From positions 2,294,001-2,358,000 of the forward strand of contig NZ_BLWC01000001.1 of NCBI RefSeq assembly GCF_013167895.1: a stretch of DNA of 64,000 nucleotides. Direction: 5' to 3'. A program made the position numbers and the translations under genes. The notes below the pieces were generated by a model that ran no database searches, was not told the DNA's origin, and worked only from the letters and a program-made list of their open reading frames with translations. This document shows positions 9,442-18,484 of the stretch, one piece after another. This stretch comes from Streptomyces fulvorobeus (GTDB taxonomy: Bacteria; Actinomycetota; Actinomycetes; Streptomycetales; Streptomycetaceae). How positions within the stretch are numbered: position 1 is the stretch's first letter; every line of letters begins with the position of its first letter.

Positions 9442-9465
9442 GGGCGCCCGGTCCTCCGGGCGCCC
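9442..9465 (+). terminator. Stem-loop after pncB
   Basis: A 10-bp perfect inverted repeat (9442-9451 with 9456-9465) with loop TCCT starts two bases after the pncB stop. Confidence 0.65.
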
Positions 9466-9586
9466 GCCGGGGCCGCTGAGGCCCCGTTCACCGGGCGGAC
9501 TTGATTGTGGGGCCGGAGTCTCTAGGCTCGAACCGTCCCCACCCGGCACGGCCGTCGCACCTCTCCCCCACCGAAGGACACCCGCC

Positions 9587-10183
9587 ATGCACCGCGCGTT
9601 GATCGTCGTGGACGTCCAGAACGACTTCTGCGAGGGCGGCAGCCTCGCGGTGGCCGGCGGCGCCGACGTCGCCGCCGCCATCACCGACCTGATCGGTGAG
9701 GCCCAGCCCGGTTACCGCCATGTGGTCGCCACCCGGGACCACCACGTCGACCCGGGCGGGCACTTCTCGGACCGGCCCGACTTCGAGCACTCCTGGCCCG
9801 CCCACTGCGTCGCCGGTACGGAGGGGGTCGGCTTCCACCCGAACTTCGCCCCCGCCGTCGCGTCGGGCGCCATCGACACCGTCTTCGACAAGGGCGCGTA
9901 CGCCGCGGCGTACAGCGGCTTCGAGGGCGTCGACGAGAACGGCGTCGGCCTCGCCCGGTGGCTGCGGGACCGCTCCGTCACCGAGGTCGACGTGGTGGGT
10001 ATCGCGACCGACCACTGCGTCCGGGCGACGGCGCTCGACGCGGCCCGCGAGGGCTTCACCACGCACGTCCTGCTCGATCTGACCGCGGGGGTCGCCGAGG
10101 CGACCACGGAACGGGCGCTGAGCGAGCTGCGTACGGCTGGGGTGGCGCTCATCGGCAAGCCGGTGGTCCAGCCGGCCGCCTGA
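9587..10183 (+). CDS. pncA: Nicotinamidase
   Basis: 198-aa isochorismatase-fold amidase that hydrolyses nicotinamide to nicotinate. The catalytic triad is visible as D9, K102 (VFDKG) and C144 (ATDHC), and the metal ligands as D51, H53, H59 and H73, matching the M. tuberculosis PncA pattern. The ATG at 9587 has GAAGGA 8 bases upstream. Together with pncB it forms a two-step nicotinamide salvage module, although the stem-loop between them suggests partly separate transcripts. Confidence 0.93.
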   Translation: MHRALIVVDVQNDFCEGGSLAVAGGADVAAAITDLIGEAQPGYRHVVATRDHHVDPGGHFSDRPDFEHSWPAHCVAGTEGVGFHPNFAPAVASGAIDTVFDKGAYAAAYSGFEGVDENGVGLARWLRDRSVTEVDVVGIATDHCVRATALDAAREGFTTHVLLDLTAGVAEATTERALSELRTAGVALIGKPVVQPAA

Positions 10184-10212
10184 GCGCCGGACGGGCCCGG
10201 CGGCCGGCCCGC

Positions 10213-10560
10213 TCAGGCGGCGGGGCGGACCGGGCCCCCGTAGCCGCCGCCCGGCGCGAGCAGGGCTCGGATCGGGTGCCAGAGCTCCTGGCCGGTCTGC
10301 GGGGAGGCCCGCCACAGCAGGCCGTCCGGGTGGTGCAGCACGGCCGTGATCTCGTCCGGCGTGGGCGGCTGGGCGTTGCCGCGCAGGTAGACGGCGCGCA
10401 GCCCGAGGTTGCGCAGCCGGGTCAGGGCGCGCGCCCGGTTGGCCGCGTGGACCAGGACCCGGACGGGCGCCGCCGGAACCGTCACCTCGGCCGAGTGGGT
10501 CAGGGTGAGGGCCACCACCACCGTGCCGTTCGGCAACCTGCAGAAACCGCCGCCTGCCAT
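10213..10560 (-). CDS. Hypothetical protein
   Basis: 115-aa protein that I do not recognise. It starts MAGGGFCRLPNGTVVVALT, has a repeated R-A-L-T-R-L-R-N-L-G pattern in the middle and a Pro/Gly-rich C-terminus (RALLAPGGGYGGPVRP). No signal or membrane helix. The ATG at 10560 is preferred over an upstream in-frame ATG at 10611 because GGGGGAG lies about 8 bases upstream. It converges on pncA across 29 bases. Confidence 0.65.
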   Translation of the reverse strand: MAGGGFCRLPNGTVVVALTLTHSAEVTVPAAPVRVLVHAANRARALTRLRNLGLRAVYLRGNAQPPTPDEITAVLHHPDGLLWRASPQTGQELWHPIRALLAPGGGYGGPVRPAA

Positions 10561-10619
10561 CAGCGCTCCCCCATGAGACTTCACGTCAATAAGGATCTGA
10601 ACAAGAGGCACCTAAACAC

Positions 10620-10655
10620 GATCGGCCGCCGCCCGCTAGAGGGCGACGGCCGATC
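10620..10655 (-). terminator. Stem-loop after the M6 protease gene
   Basis: A 15-bp stem (10620-10634 with 10641-10655), perfect except for one G-T pair, with a 6-nt loop, lies 25 bases past the protease stop codon. Confidence 0.72.
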
Positions 10656-10680
10656 ATGGTGTGACCTGCGGTGATACGAG

Positions 10681-13083
10681 TTACTTGGTCGACGGACCAA
10701 CCAGGACGGTCATCGAGGAGCCGTTGCGCGGCTCGCTGACGATCGAGATCCGGGTGTTGGTGTCAGGAACCTTGACCCCGCCGGTCGGGTTCTCCGGGTA
10801 CCAGTAGGTGCCCTTGCGGTCGTCGAAGAACGGCACCCCGCGCGAGGGCTTGATCTGGAGCGGCACGTCGGCGTTGTGGAGCGTGAAGCCGTCGGTGCGC
10901 TGCCAGCTGAACGGGGCGTCGAACGGCTGGATCTTGTTGCGCAGCAGCGATCCGTTGGCCCACTTCAGCGGCTCGGCGTGGGAGTCGACCGGAAGGATCA
11001 GCCCGTGGCCGTGGTGCTGGGAGGTGTTGTTGTCCTTCTGGGAGGTGTCCCAGAGCCACACCAGCAGACCGTTCTGGTACGGGTAGTGCTCGACCCAGTC
11101 GGGGCGGGTCGTGGAGAAGCCGAAGTTGTACGGGCCGACCTTGAGGGTCCTGTCGTACGAGACGTACTGGCGGTTCTCGGCGATGTAGTACTGCGGGTAG
11201 TCGTTGGTGAACGACGCGCCGATCCGCGAGAAGCCCTTGGCGGTCCAGCCGTTGTCGTCGCCCTCGGCGTTGTCCGAGAAGAGCACCTTGCCGTCGGCGG
11301 TCACCGTGATGGCGTCGGCCGTGAAGCCCTTGCCGCCCGCGCCGCCGTCCGTCTGGTAGCGGAAGCGCAGGTCGATCTTCTTGCCCGCGTAGGCGTCCAG
11401 GGAGTACGAGAGCTTCCTGTACGCGCCCGAGACGTAGGTGAGCGCCGGCTTGTCGCTGGCGTCACGCGGGATGGCCTTGCCGTCCGCCGTACCGTCGAGG
11501 GCGGTCCAGTCGGCGCCGCCGTTCTCGGACACCTCGGTGTAGAGGTAGTCGTAGTCGGCCTCGATGTCGTACCAGCCCGAGAGGTCCAGCGAGGCGGCGG
11601 ACGTGCCGGTCAGGTCGACCGGGCGGGTCAGCGTGTTCGACAGGTCGTCGCCCATGTCGCTCCACCACTGCTTCGAGCCCTCGGCGGGCTTGGTGACAGA
11701 GGTGGTGACGGCCTTCTCCGGGAGCTCGACGACGAGCGCCTGCTTGTCCTTGGTGTTGTACGCGGACACGCCCAGCTTGTGCAGCGACTTCGTGCCCGCC
11801 TTGGCGGTGGCGTAGTCGAGCCAGCCCAGCTGGAGCTTGTCCCAGGCGGTCATGTCGCCCGGCAGGTTGCCGATCTCACCGGTGCCGGTGCCGAGCCAGG
11901 AGCCCGCAGACATCAGGGACCAGAAGCCGACCGAGTTCTCGCCGCCGCCGGAGGTGTCGTACAGGTCCGGGAGACCGAGGTCGTGCGCGTACTCGTGGGC
12001 GAAGACGCCCAGGCCGCCGTTCTCGGGCTGCGCGGTGTAGTCACCGACCCAGATGCCCGTGTCACCGATCTCGGCGCCGCCGGCCTTGTTGCCGGCCGGA
12101 CCGGTCGCCCCGGCGTTGGTGCCGTAGGCGTACCAGCGGTGGGCCCAGAGGGCGTCGGTGCCCTGGGCGCCGCCGCCCGCCGACTCGTCCTCGCCGGCGT
12201 GGACCAGCTGGAAGTGGTCGATGTAGCCGTCGGACTCGTTGAAGTCGCCGTCGGCGTCGAAGTCGTAACGGTCCCACTGGTCGTACTGCGCCAGGTCCGT
12301 CTTGATCTGGTCGAGGGTGCGGCCCTTGGCCTTCTGGTCCGCGACCCAGGCGTTGACGCCGTCGCGCACCGTGTCCCACACGTTGGCGCAGTTGCTGCTG
12401 CCGCAGTAGTTGGAGCCGTAACGGGCCTCGTTGTACGGGACCTTGACCCAGTCCGAGACCTCGCCGTCGACCGAGTAGCGGCCGGAGGAGGTCTTCTCGT
12501 AGTAGGTCTTGAGCGAGTCGACGCCCTTGCCCTCGCCGAAGTACAGCTCCTGGAAGTGGGCCTGGTTGTAGTCGGCCTTCCAGGCGGTGCTGTTGTCCTT
12601 CGCCGGGTCGGGCTTTGCTATCTGGTTGTGCGCCGGGCCGGGCGTGCCGCCGTACTTCTTGACGGGCGGCCTGGGGCCGTCGCCGTCAGGGTCGAACATG
12701 GTGGTGTCGTCGACCTGGTCGCCGAACTCCACCAGGACGGTGAAGATCTTGTCGGTCTTCTCGCGGCCGAGCTCGACGTACTTCTTGTCGTCGAGCTTGA
12801 CGACCTTGGAACCGTCGCGGTTCGAGACCTTCTTGTCTCCGGATATGACCTGCTCCAGGGCGGCCTGACGCTGCGCGTCCTGCTGCTTGCTGAAAGGTCC
12901 CTCCAGATCGTGGTCGTGCCCCTTCGCCGGAGCCGCCGGGTCACGGCGGTCGATGAGAGAAGCGGCGGAGCCCGAGGGCTGTTCGTCCGCCTGGGCGGTG
13001 CCGAAGGCCGATGCCGTGGCGGCACTCGCGGCCAGGGCCACGATCACCGCGGTGGTGCGGAGCGCACGTCTTGTAGTCGTCAC
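10681..13083 (-). CDS. Secreted M6 family metalloprotease (immune inhibitor A type)
   Basis: 800-aa extracellular zinc protease. Residues 1-32 form a signal peptide (Arg-rich start, Ala-rich core, ASAFGTAQA cleavage region). The catalytic HEYAH is at 363-367, followed by DLGLPDLYD as in InhA/PrtV-type enzymes. An acidic stretch DFDADGDFNESDG around 274-286 looks like a calcium site. The C-terminal half is beta-rich, consistent with the immune inhibitor A accessory domain. Likely role is extracellular protein degradation. Upstream lies an exact CGTCAC/GTGACG palindrome that may be an operator. Confidence 0.9.
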   Translation of the reverse strand: MTTTRRALRTTAVIVALAASAATASAFGTAQADEQPSGSAASLIDRRDPAAPAKGHDHDLEGPFSKQQDAQRQAALEQVISGDKKVSNRDGSKVVKLDDKKYVELGREKTDKIFTVLVEFGDQVDDTTMFDPDGDGPRPPVKKYGGTPGPAHNQIAKPDPAKDNSTAWKADYNQAHFQELYFGEGKGVDSLKTYYEKTSSGRYSVDGEVSDWVKVPYNEARYGSNYCGSSNCANVWDTVRDGVNAWVADQKAKGRTLDQIKTDLAQYDQWDRYDFDADGDFNESDGYIDHFQLVHAGEDESAGGGAQGTDALWAHRWYAYGTNAGATGPAGNKAGGAEIGDTGIWVGDYTAQPENGGLGVFAHEYAHDLGLPDLYDTSGGGENSVGFWSLMSAGSWLGTGTGEIGNLPGDMTAWDKLQLGWLDYATAKAGTKSLHKLGVSAYNTKDKQALVVELPEKAVTTSVTKPAEGSKQWWSDMGDDLSNTLTRPVDLTGTSAASLDLSGWYDIEADYDYLYTEVSENGGADWTALDGTADGKAIPRDASDKPALTYVSGAYRKLSYSLDAYAGKKIDLRFRYQTDGGAGGKGFTADAITVTADGKVLFSDNAEGDDNGWTAKGFSRIGASFTNDYPQYYIAENRQYVSYDRTLKVGPYNFGFSTTRPDWVEHYPYQNGLLVWLWDTSQKDNNTSQHHGHGLILPVDSHAEPLKWANGSLLRNKIQPFDAPFSWQRTDGFTLHNADVPLQIKPSRGVPFFDDRKGTYWYPENPTGGVKVPDTNTRISIVSEPRNGSSMTVLVGPSTK

Positions 13084-13449
13084 TTGATGCAGTCCTCCCA
13101 GGCGCCCGCGTCCGCGGCCAGGGGGTTTCTGGAGGGCCGCGCGCGTAAACGCGTCACAAGTGACGACATTCGATCGGAGTTATCGAAGAAAAGACAGACC
13201 TTGACTTGGACACACCAAGTGCACTATGCAGGAGTCTCTTTCCGGTATCCGGACGTTCCCGGAATCGCAACGGGCGCGTTCCCCCTCGCGCCGACCAAGA
13301 ACGTGACCCCGTGCGCCCCCGTGCATCGGCACCGGGTTAGGTCACGCTTACCGCACGTCCCGCTCGGGCATCCACCGTCGTAGAGTCGCTTGCCAGTGCG
13401 ACCGTGTTGAGAGACCGCCCCAACCGACGTCCCGAGGACGGATACCGCC
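13084..13449. other. Intergenic region between the M6 protease and a small membrane-protein gene
   Basis: Divergent promoters are expected here. Visible elements are the palindrome at 13152-13165 and an inverted repeat CTTGG/CCAAG at 13205-13209 and 13215-13219. The base composition around 13160-13250 is less GC-rich than the flanks. No gene found. Confidence 0.4.
13152..13165. promoter_or_regulatory. Palindrome upstream of the M6 protease gene
   Basis: Perfect 6-bp arms CGTCAC and GTGACG are separated by AA, about 70 bases upstream of the protease start codon. Operator-like in size and position; the binding protein is unknown. Confidence 0.4.
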
Positions 13450-13764
13450 ATGCCGCGTCCCACTGCCGCACAGCTCTCCTACGGTTCGGTCACCGTCGTC
13501 TTCTCGGCCCTCGCCATGCTGCTGCTCTCCGGCACGGGTTCGCTCGCCGGGGTCGCGGTCGTCTGCACCACGGCGCTCGCGCTCGGGCTGCTGGTGGCCG
13601 TGACCGTGCCGCTCCCGACGCGTACGGGAGGCGCGCGGAGCGCGGGCACCACGGCGTCGGCCCCGGCCGGCGTCCGCACCCCCCAGCCGGGCGGCGGAGC
13701 CCCGGCCCGGGTCCCCGCCGCCCGTGCCGCCGAGCGCGCCGGGCAGCACTCGCTGCGCCGCTGA
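13450..13764 (+). CDS. Small membrane protein, unknown function
   Basis: 104 aa with two hydrophobic helices (about residues 12-30 and 33-54) and a Gly/Pro/Ala-rich, Arg-containing tail. No known domain. The ATG at 13450 has GAGGA about 11 bases upstream. It is divergent from the M6 protease and convergent with an RDD gene 12 bases away. The coding assignment rests on the start site, hydrophobic pattern and fit between neighbours. Confidence 0.65.
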   Translation: MPRPTAAQLSYGSVTVVFSALAMLLLSGTGSLAGVAVVCTTALALGLLVAVTVPLPTRTGGARSAGTTASAPAGVRTPQPGGGAPARVPAARAAERAGQHSLRR

Positions 13765-13776
13765 GCCGCCGCGTCC

Positions 13777-14442
13777 CTACGGGACGGAGACCACCACCGT
13801 CTTGGCCGCCTTGTCCTGGAGTCCCTGCCGGTAGGGCTTGTCCGTGAACATCAGCACGATGTTGATCAGCCACCACAGACACGGGCAGCACAGCAGCGCC
13901 GGAAGCCACAGCACGACCGCGCGCATCAGCGCGGCACTGGTGTCGGGTACGCGCCCGTCGTTGAGCATCGCGACGCGCAGCCTCAGCAGCCGCTTCCCGA
14001 TCGTCCGGCCGTCCTTCTTGGTCAGATAGGTGTCGTACGCGACGTAGACCACGAGACCGATCAGGGACCAGAGCAGCTGGTGCCCGCCGTACGAGTTGCT
14101 GACGGCCGAGGAGAAGTCCTCGTCACCGTTGTCGTTGGTGACGTCCACCGCGCCGCCGAAGGGCAGCGAGATCAGATACAGCGGGATCGAGATGATGAGG
14201 AAGTCGATCAGCCGCGCCAGGACGCGCTTGCCCGGTTCGGCGAGCGGCGGCATCCCGGCGAGCGGGTCGACGCCGCCGTACGGACCGCCGTACCCGCCGG
14301 GACCGTACGGCGGCGGAGGAGGCGGAGGCGGCACGCTGCCGTAGGGAGAACCGCCGGACGGCGGCGTCGGCTCCTGCGGCTTCTTGAGGAACGGATCGTC
14401 GTCCTCGGGCGGCTGGCCGGGCGTCGGCTGGTCGTTACTCAT
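13777..14442 (-). CDS. RDD family membrane protein
   Basis: 221 aa. The first 70 residues are Pro/Gly/Tyr-rich and cytoplasmic (including a run of eight prolines), followed by an RDD domain with three or four helices: RLIDFLIISIPLYLIS, a central helix, and the GRTIGKRLLRLRV loop. Arg, Asp, Asp of the family name are present. Function of RDD proteins is mostly unknown; some are ion or osmolyte transporters. The ATG is at 14442. A second RDD gene lies 102 bases upstream on the same strand. Confidence 0.85.
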   Translation of the reverse strand: MSNDQPTPGQPPEDDDPFLKKPQEPTPPSGGSPYGSVPPPPPPPPYGPGGYGGPYGGVDPLAGMPPLAEPGKRVLARLIDFLIISIPLYLISLPFGGAVDVTNDNGDEDFSSAVSNSYGGHQLLWSLIGLVVYVAYDTYLTKKDGRTIGKRLLRLRVAMLNDGRVPDTSAALMRAVVLWLPALLCCPCLWWLINIVLMFTDKPYRQGLQDKAAKTVVVSVP

Positions 14443-14544
14443 GGGGGCAGTGCATCCCGGCCCACCCACGCCCGCAACGGCTCAGGTGCGTTCGGGGGAA
14501 CCCGCCACTCGGCCCACCGCTCGGCCCGCCACTCGGCCCACGGC

Positions 14545-16278
14545 TCAGCCCGCGACGAAGGTACGGGCCGCCTTGTCGTGCCAGCACTGGCGCCACGGCC
14601 GGTCGATGAGGCACCACAGCACGTTGAACACGCCGACCACCAGGATGCCCAGCACGCCGTAGACGAGCCAGCGGCGCAGGGCGGCGCCCACGGTGGGCGG
14701 GCCGTGGGACTCGATGTCGCGTACGTCCAGGCCGCAGAGTCTCTTGCCGATCGTGCGCCCCCACTTGGCGGTGGGCAGCGCTTCCAGGAGGAAGCCGAGG
14801 ACGAGGAAGGCGCCGAGGACACCGCCGAACATGGCGGCCGTCGTGGAGTCGACCAGCCAGACGGTGACCGTCTCGCCGGACTGCTTGGCGGCTTCGATCT
14901 TGTCGTCGATGTGGGCCAGGGCATGGCTGACGAGCGGGAATCCGGCCGCGCCGACGACCGCGCCGAGCACGACGGTGTCCAGGACCCGGGCGACGAACCG
15001 CTTGCCGAGCCCGGCGGGCCTGGCCGACGTCCGGGCGCGGGCGAGCTGCTGGAAGTGGTCGTCGACAGGTGGCTTCCAGGGGATGACGGGCTGGTCGGGC
15101 CCGGCGCCCCGCTGCCCCTGGGGTTGCGGCTGTTGATGCGGCTGCGGTTGCTGCGGTTGCGGTTGCTGCGGTTGCGGTTGCTGCGGTGGGAACTGGTGCG
15201 GCGGTGCTGCCACCTGCTCGGGCTGGGCGAGCTGGTGCACCTGCTGCGCCCAGGACGCCGAACCGCCCCCGGGGCCGGGCGCGGGAGGCGTGGGCAGCGC
15301 CGGATGTACGGGGGCGGGGGCGAGGGCCGCGTAGATCTGGCCGTGGGGCTGGTTACCGGCTGCCTGCGGGGCCTGTTGGATCTGCGGAGTTCGTGGGGCC
15401 TGCGGGATCTGCGGCCGCGGTCCCGAGGGCGGTACCTGCCGCAGTGCGGGGGCCGGGGCCGGGGCCGGGGCCGGGGCCGGGGCGACGGGCTGCGGAGTGA
15501 TGGGCTGCGGGACGGCGGGCTGTGGGGCGGCGGGGCCCGTCGCGCGGATCGTCATCGTCCCGTCCGCGGGCACGGGCACGGGCCCTCCCCGGCCCCTGCC
15601 GCCCCGGCCTCCCGTGGCGCGGATAGTGACCGTCCCGTCTGCCGGGGGGACTACCGCGGCAGCCGCCGGCCGGTCGGACCGGACGACCATGGTCCCGTCC
15701 ACGACGGGCGCACTCGCCTCCCGCACCCCGTCCCGCATCCCCGGCAGCGCGCCGCCGGCCGGGTCCTGCCCCACGGGGCTGCGGGGGTCGGCGGGGGCGC
15801 GCTCGGCCGGGGCCCGGTCCACGGGGGCGCTGTCGGCAGGTGTCCGGGCGTCGGGTGTGCGGGCTTCAGGTGTACGGGCGTCGTCGGCCGGCTGGGCGCC
15901 GCCCCAGGAGACCCGGTGGTCGCGCTCGCCGCCGAAGCCGGCCTGGCGGGAGGTGTCGGCCTGCCAGGCGGGCCCCGCCTCCGAGCGGTTGCCCACGGCC
16001 GGTTCGCCGTCGGTCTGGTGCACCTCGCTTGCGTCGTCGACCTCGTCGAAGAAGACCGGTCCTGTCTCCTCCACCGCGGCGGCCCGCTGCGCCGGCGCGG
16101 CAGCCTGATCCGAGGGCGGCGGCACGGCGGCCCTCTCACTCTGCCGGGGCGCCGGCCGGCTCGTACCGGGGACCCACGAGGCGCCGTTCCAGTACCGGAC
16201 GTAACCGGGAATGGACGGGTCGGGGTAGTACCCCTCGCGGGGGCTGTCGTCACCGGGTGCCGGGGTTGGCGCGCTCAT
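14545..16278 (-). CDS. DUF2510 plus RDD domain membrane protein with low-complexity linker
   Basis: 577 aa. Residues about 16-40 (GYYPDPSIPGYVRYWNGASW) are a DUF2510 module. A linker of some 350 residues rich in Pro, Ala, Gln, Arg and Asp follows, including AP dipeptide repeats and a PQQPQ repeat array, then a C-terminal RDD domain with several helices and GRTIGKRLCGL. The linker is probably disordered and cytoplasmic. The start is ATG 16278, or the adjoining GTG at 16281. Transcribed with the shorter RDD gene. Role unknown. Confidence 0.83.
   Translation of the reverse strand: MSAPTPAPGDDSPREGYYPDPSIPGYVRYWNGASWVPGTSRPAPRQSERAAVPPPSDQAAAPAQRAAAVEETGPVFFDEVDDASEVHQTDGEPAVGNRSEAGPAWQADTSRQAGFGGERDHRVSWGGAQPADDARTPEARTPDARTPADSAPVDRAPAERAPADPRSPVGQDPAGGALPGMRDGVREASAPVVDGTMVVRSDRPAAAAVVPPADGTVTIRATGGRGGRGRGGPVPVPADGTMTIRATGPAAPQPAVPQPITPQPVAPAPAPAPAPAPALRQVPPSGPRPQIPQAPRTPQIQQAPQAAGNQPHGQIYAALAPAPVHPALPTPPAPGPGGGSASWAQQVHQLAQPEQVAAPPHQFPPQQPQPQQPQPQQPQPHQQPQPQGQRGAGPDQPVIPWKPPVDDHFQQLARARTSARPAGLGKRFVARVLDTVVLGAVVGAAGFPLVSHALAHIDDKIEAAKQSGETVTVWLVDSTTAAMFGGVLGAFLVLGFLLEALPTAKWGRTIGKRLCGLDVRDIESHGPPTVGAALRRWLVYGVLGILVVGVFNVLWCLIDRPWRQCWHDKAARTFVAG
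15141..15185. repeat. 15-bp tandem repeat inside the RDD gene
   Basis: Three copies of a 15-base unit (15141-15155 with a mismatch, 15156-15170, 15171-15185) encode the QPQQP repeats of the linker. Such arrays change copy number easily. Confidence 0.7.
15449..15478. repeat. 6-bp tandem repeat (GGGGCC)5 inside the RDD gene
   Basis: Five perfect copies of GGGGCC encode an Ala-Pro dipeptide run in the linker. On the coding strand the repeat is GGCCCC. Confidence 0.75.
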
Positions 16279-16504
16279 CACCGTGGTCCCGTATCTCTCT
16301 TCGAGGTCTCAGACCGTCTGTACAAGGGTCCACATCTATCAGACGGCCGCCCGCCCCCGGGCCGGTCCCGGAGTTTGACCCTTCTCCGGGGAAAAACTGA
16401 AGTTCCTTCGGAAAGTCGCGTAACAGGTGGCAGGGAGGGCGGTCTCTCCTTGTGCGGGCCGGTCGTGGGACCGGCCACCGAGCATCGGAAGGTCGTGCGC
16501 TCTC

Positions 16505-16987
16505 ATGCTGGACGTCGTGGAACGTGAGCTGGAACTGAAGCTTGTCCTGTCACCCGAGCGGTCCATTCCCGTCCCGGCCCGCCTGAGTTACCGCACCGCG
16601 GACCCGTACGCCGTGCACATCACGTTCCACATCGGCTCCGAGGCCCCCGTGCACTGGACGTTCGCGCGCGAACTCCTGGTGGAGGGCGTGTTCCGGCCGT
16701 GCGGGCACGGGGACGTGCGGATCTGGCCGACGAAGATCGACGAGCGCGACCTCATCTGTGTCGCCCTCACCTCACCAGACGGCAACGCCCTGCTCGAGGT
16801 GCCGTCAGCCGCCGTGTCCGCGTGGGTGGAGCGGACGCTGCGCGTGGTGCCGCCCGGTACGGAGCGCGAGCGGCTGGGTCTGGACGACGCGCTCGCGGAC
16901 CTGCTGGCGCCGCTGCCCGCCGACGACCTGTGGCTGAGCGACCCGTGGCCGTCCGACGAGTCCCCGGCGCAGGACGGGGAGCTCTGA
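16505..16987 (+). CDS. ssgG: SsgA-family sporulation/cell-division regulator
   Basis: 160-aa SsgA-like protein (SALP). The core matches the family: RLSYRTADPYAVHITFHIG, then WTFARELLVEGVFRPCGHGDVRIWP. SALPs occur in sporulating actinomycetes and position septation or peptidoglycan remodelling. Of the S. coelicolor paralogues, SsgG is the one encoded at this position in the gene order, so the symbol is by synteny recalled from memory. The 20-residue acidic C-terminal tail is longer than in SsgB. The ATG at 16505 has GGAAGG about 14 bases upstream. Confidence 0.82.
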   Translation: MLDVVERELELKLVLSPERSIPVPARLSYRTADPYAVHITFHIGSEAPVHWTFARELLVEGVFRPCGHGDVRIWPTKIDERDLICVALTSPDGNALLEVPSAAVSAWVERTLRVVPPGTERERLGLDDALADLLAPLPADDLWLSDPWPSDESPAQDGEL

Positions 16988-17019
16988 GGACGCGGAGGGG
17001 AGGGCGAGGGGTGCGCGGG

Positions 17020-18387
17020 TCAGAAGAGCTTGCCCGGGTTGAGGAGCCCCAGCGGGTCGAACGCGGCCTTGATGCCGCGCTGCAGCTCGATGCCGACTTC
17101 GCCCAGTTCCCGGGCGAGCCACTCCTTCTTCAGTACGCCGACGCCGTGCTCACCGGTGATGGTCCCGCCCAGTCCGAGGCCGAGGGCCATGATCTCGTCG
17201 AACGACTCGCGGGCCCGGCGGGACTCGTCGGCGTCGGTGTGGTCGAAGCAGACGACGGGGTGCGTGTTGCCGTCTCCCGCATGGGCGCAGACGCCGATGG
17301 TGAGGCCGTACTTCTCGGCGATGGCGGCGGTCCCTTCGAGCATCGCGCCGAGCTTCGAGCGCGGCACGCACACGTCGTCGATCATGGTGGCGGAGCTGAT
17401 GGTCTCCAGGGCGGTGAGCGACATGCGGCGGGCCTGAAGGAGCATCTCCGACTCCGCGGTGTCCTCGGCCGGGACCACTTCGGTGGCTCCGGCGGCGGTG
17501 CACAGCAGCCCCACGGCGGCCAGGTCCGCCGCCGGGTCGGAGGTGTCGAAGGCGCACAGCAGCAGCGCCTCGGTGGTTTCGGGGAGGCCCATGCCGGCCA
17601 TCGCGTTGACGGCGCGGACCGTCGTACCGTCCATCAGTTCGAGGAGTGAAGGGGTGTGGCCGGCCTCCATGATCCGGCAGACCGCGTCGCAGGCGGCCGC
17701 CGCGGAGCCGAACTCGGCGGCCAGGGCGAGCTGCCGGGGCGGCTGCGGTTTCAGCGCGAGGACCGCCCCGACGACGATCCCGAGGCTGCCCTCGGAGCCC
17801 ACGAAGAGCCGGGTGAGGTCGTACCCGGCGACGCCCTTGGCGGTGCGGCGGCCGGTGGTGAGCAGGCGTCCGTCGGCGAGGACGACGTCCAGGCCGAGTA
17901 CGTACTCGGCGGTGACCCCGTACTTCACGCAGCACAGTCCGCCGGATGCCGTGCCGATGTTCCCCCCGATGGTGCACGTCTCCCAGCTGGAGGGGTCCGG
18001 CGGATAGCACAGACCGTGCTCGTTCACCGCGCGCGACAGCACCGCGTTGATGACGCCCGGCTCGACGACGGCGATCCGGTCGACCGGGTTGATCTCCAGA
18101 ATCCGGTCCATCCTGACCAGGGACAGCACGACGCAGCCCTCGGATGCGTTGGCCGCGCCCGACAGCCCGGTGCGCGCGCCCTGCGGGACGACCGGGACGC
18201 GCAGGGCCGTGGCCGTGCGCATGACGTGCTGGACCTGCTCGACCGTGCGGGGGAGCACGACGACGGCGGGTGTGCCCGCCTCGCAGAAGCTCGCCATGTC
18301 GTGGGCGTACGAGGCGGTGACGTCGGGGTCGGTGAGCAGTGCCTCGGCGGGCAGACCGGCACGGAGCCGTTCGAGAAGATCGTCCAT
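17020..18387 (-). CDS. FAD-linked oxidase (GlcD/lactate dehydrogenase type)
   Basis: 455-aa flavoprotein with an N-terminal PCMH-type FAD domain (about 35-215) and a C-terminal FAD-oxidase domain. Diagnostic stretches are VPVVPQGARTGLSGAAN, the FAD loop TIGGNIGTASGG, and the C-terminal GGTITGEHGVG. Family members oxidise glycolate, D-lactate or related 2-hydroxy acids; the exact substrate cannot be told. The gene is isolated, convergent with ssgG (33-base gap), without the GlcE/GlcF partners of glycolate oxidase, so a single-subunit D-lactate or 2-hydroxyglutarate type enzyme is more likely. Confidence 0.87.
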   Translation of the reverse strand: MDDLLERLRAGLPAEALLTDPDVTASYAHDMASFCEAGTPAVVVLPRTVEQVQHVMRTATALRVPVVPQGARTGLSGAANASEGCVVLSLVRMDRILEINPVDRIAVVEPGVINAVLSRAVNEHGLCYPPDPSSWETCTIGGNIGTASGGLCCVKYGVTAEYVLGLDVVLADGRLLTTGRRTAKGVAGYDLTRLFVGSEGSLGIVVGAVLALKPQPPRQLALAAEFGSAAAACDAVCRIMEAGHTPSLLELMDGTTVRAVNAMAGMGLPETTEALLLCAFDTSDPAADLAAVGLLCTAAGATEVVPAEDTAESEMLLQARRMSLTALETISSATMIDDVCVPRSKLGAMLEGTAAIAEKYGLTIGVCAHAGDGNTHPVVCFDHTDADESRRARESFDEIMALGLGLGGTITGEHGVGVLKKEWLARELGEVGIELQRGIKAAFDPLGLLNPGKLF

Positions 18388-18484
18388 GTTTCAAGACTGG
18401 CACCCGGGGCCAAAGGTGTGAACCCGTCTGCGGCGGCCTCCCCAAGGCGCGGTGTGCTCTTCGTACTGACGCAGAGTGATCGGT

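Noticed and set aside
13201..13230. TTGACT-N18-TATGCA as a promoter for the small membrane protein
   Set aside because: It is more than 200 bases from the gene, and the -10 hexamer lacks the final T.
10876..13383. Long open frames antisense to the M6 protease and many other genes
   Set aside because: High-GC third positions keep antisense and shifted frames open. These show repeated Arg/Gly/Ala/Val composition, no domains and no ribosome sites.
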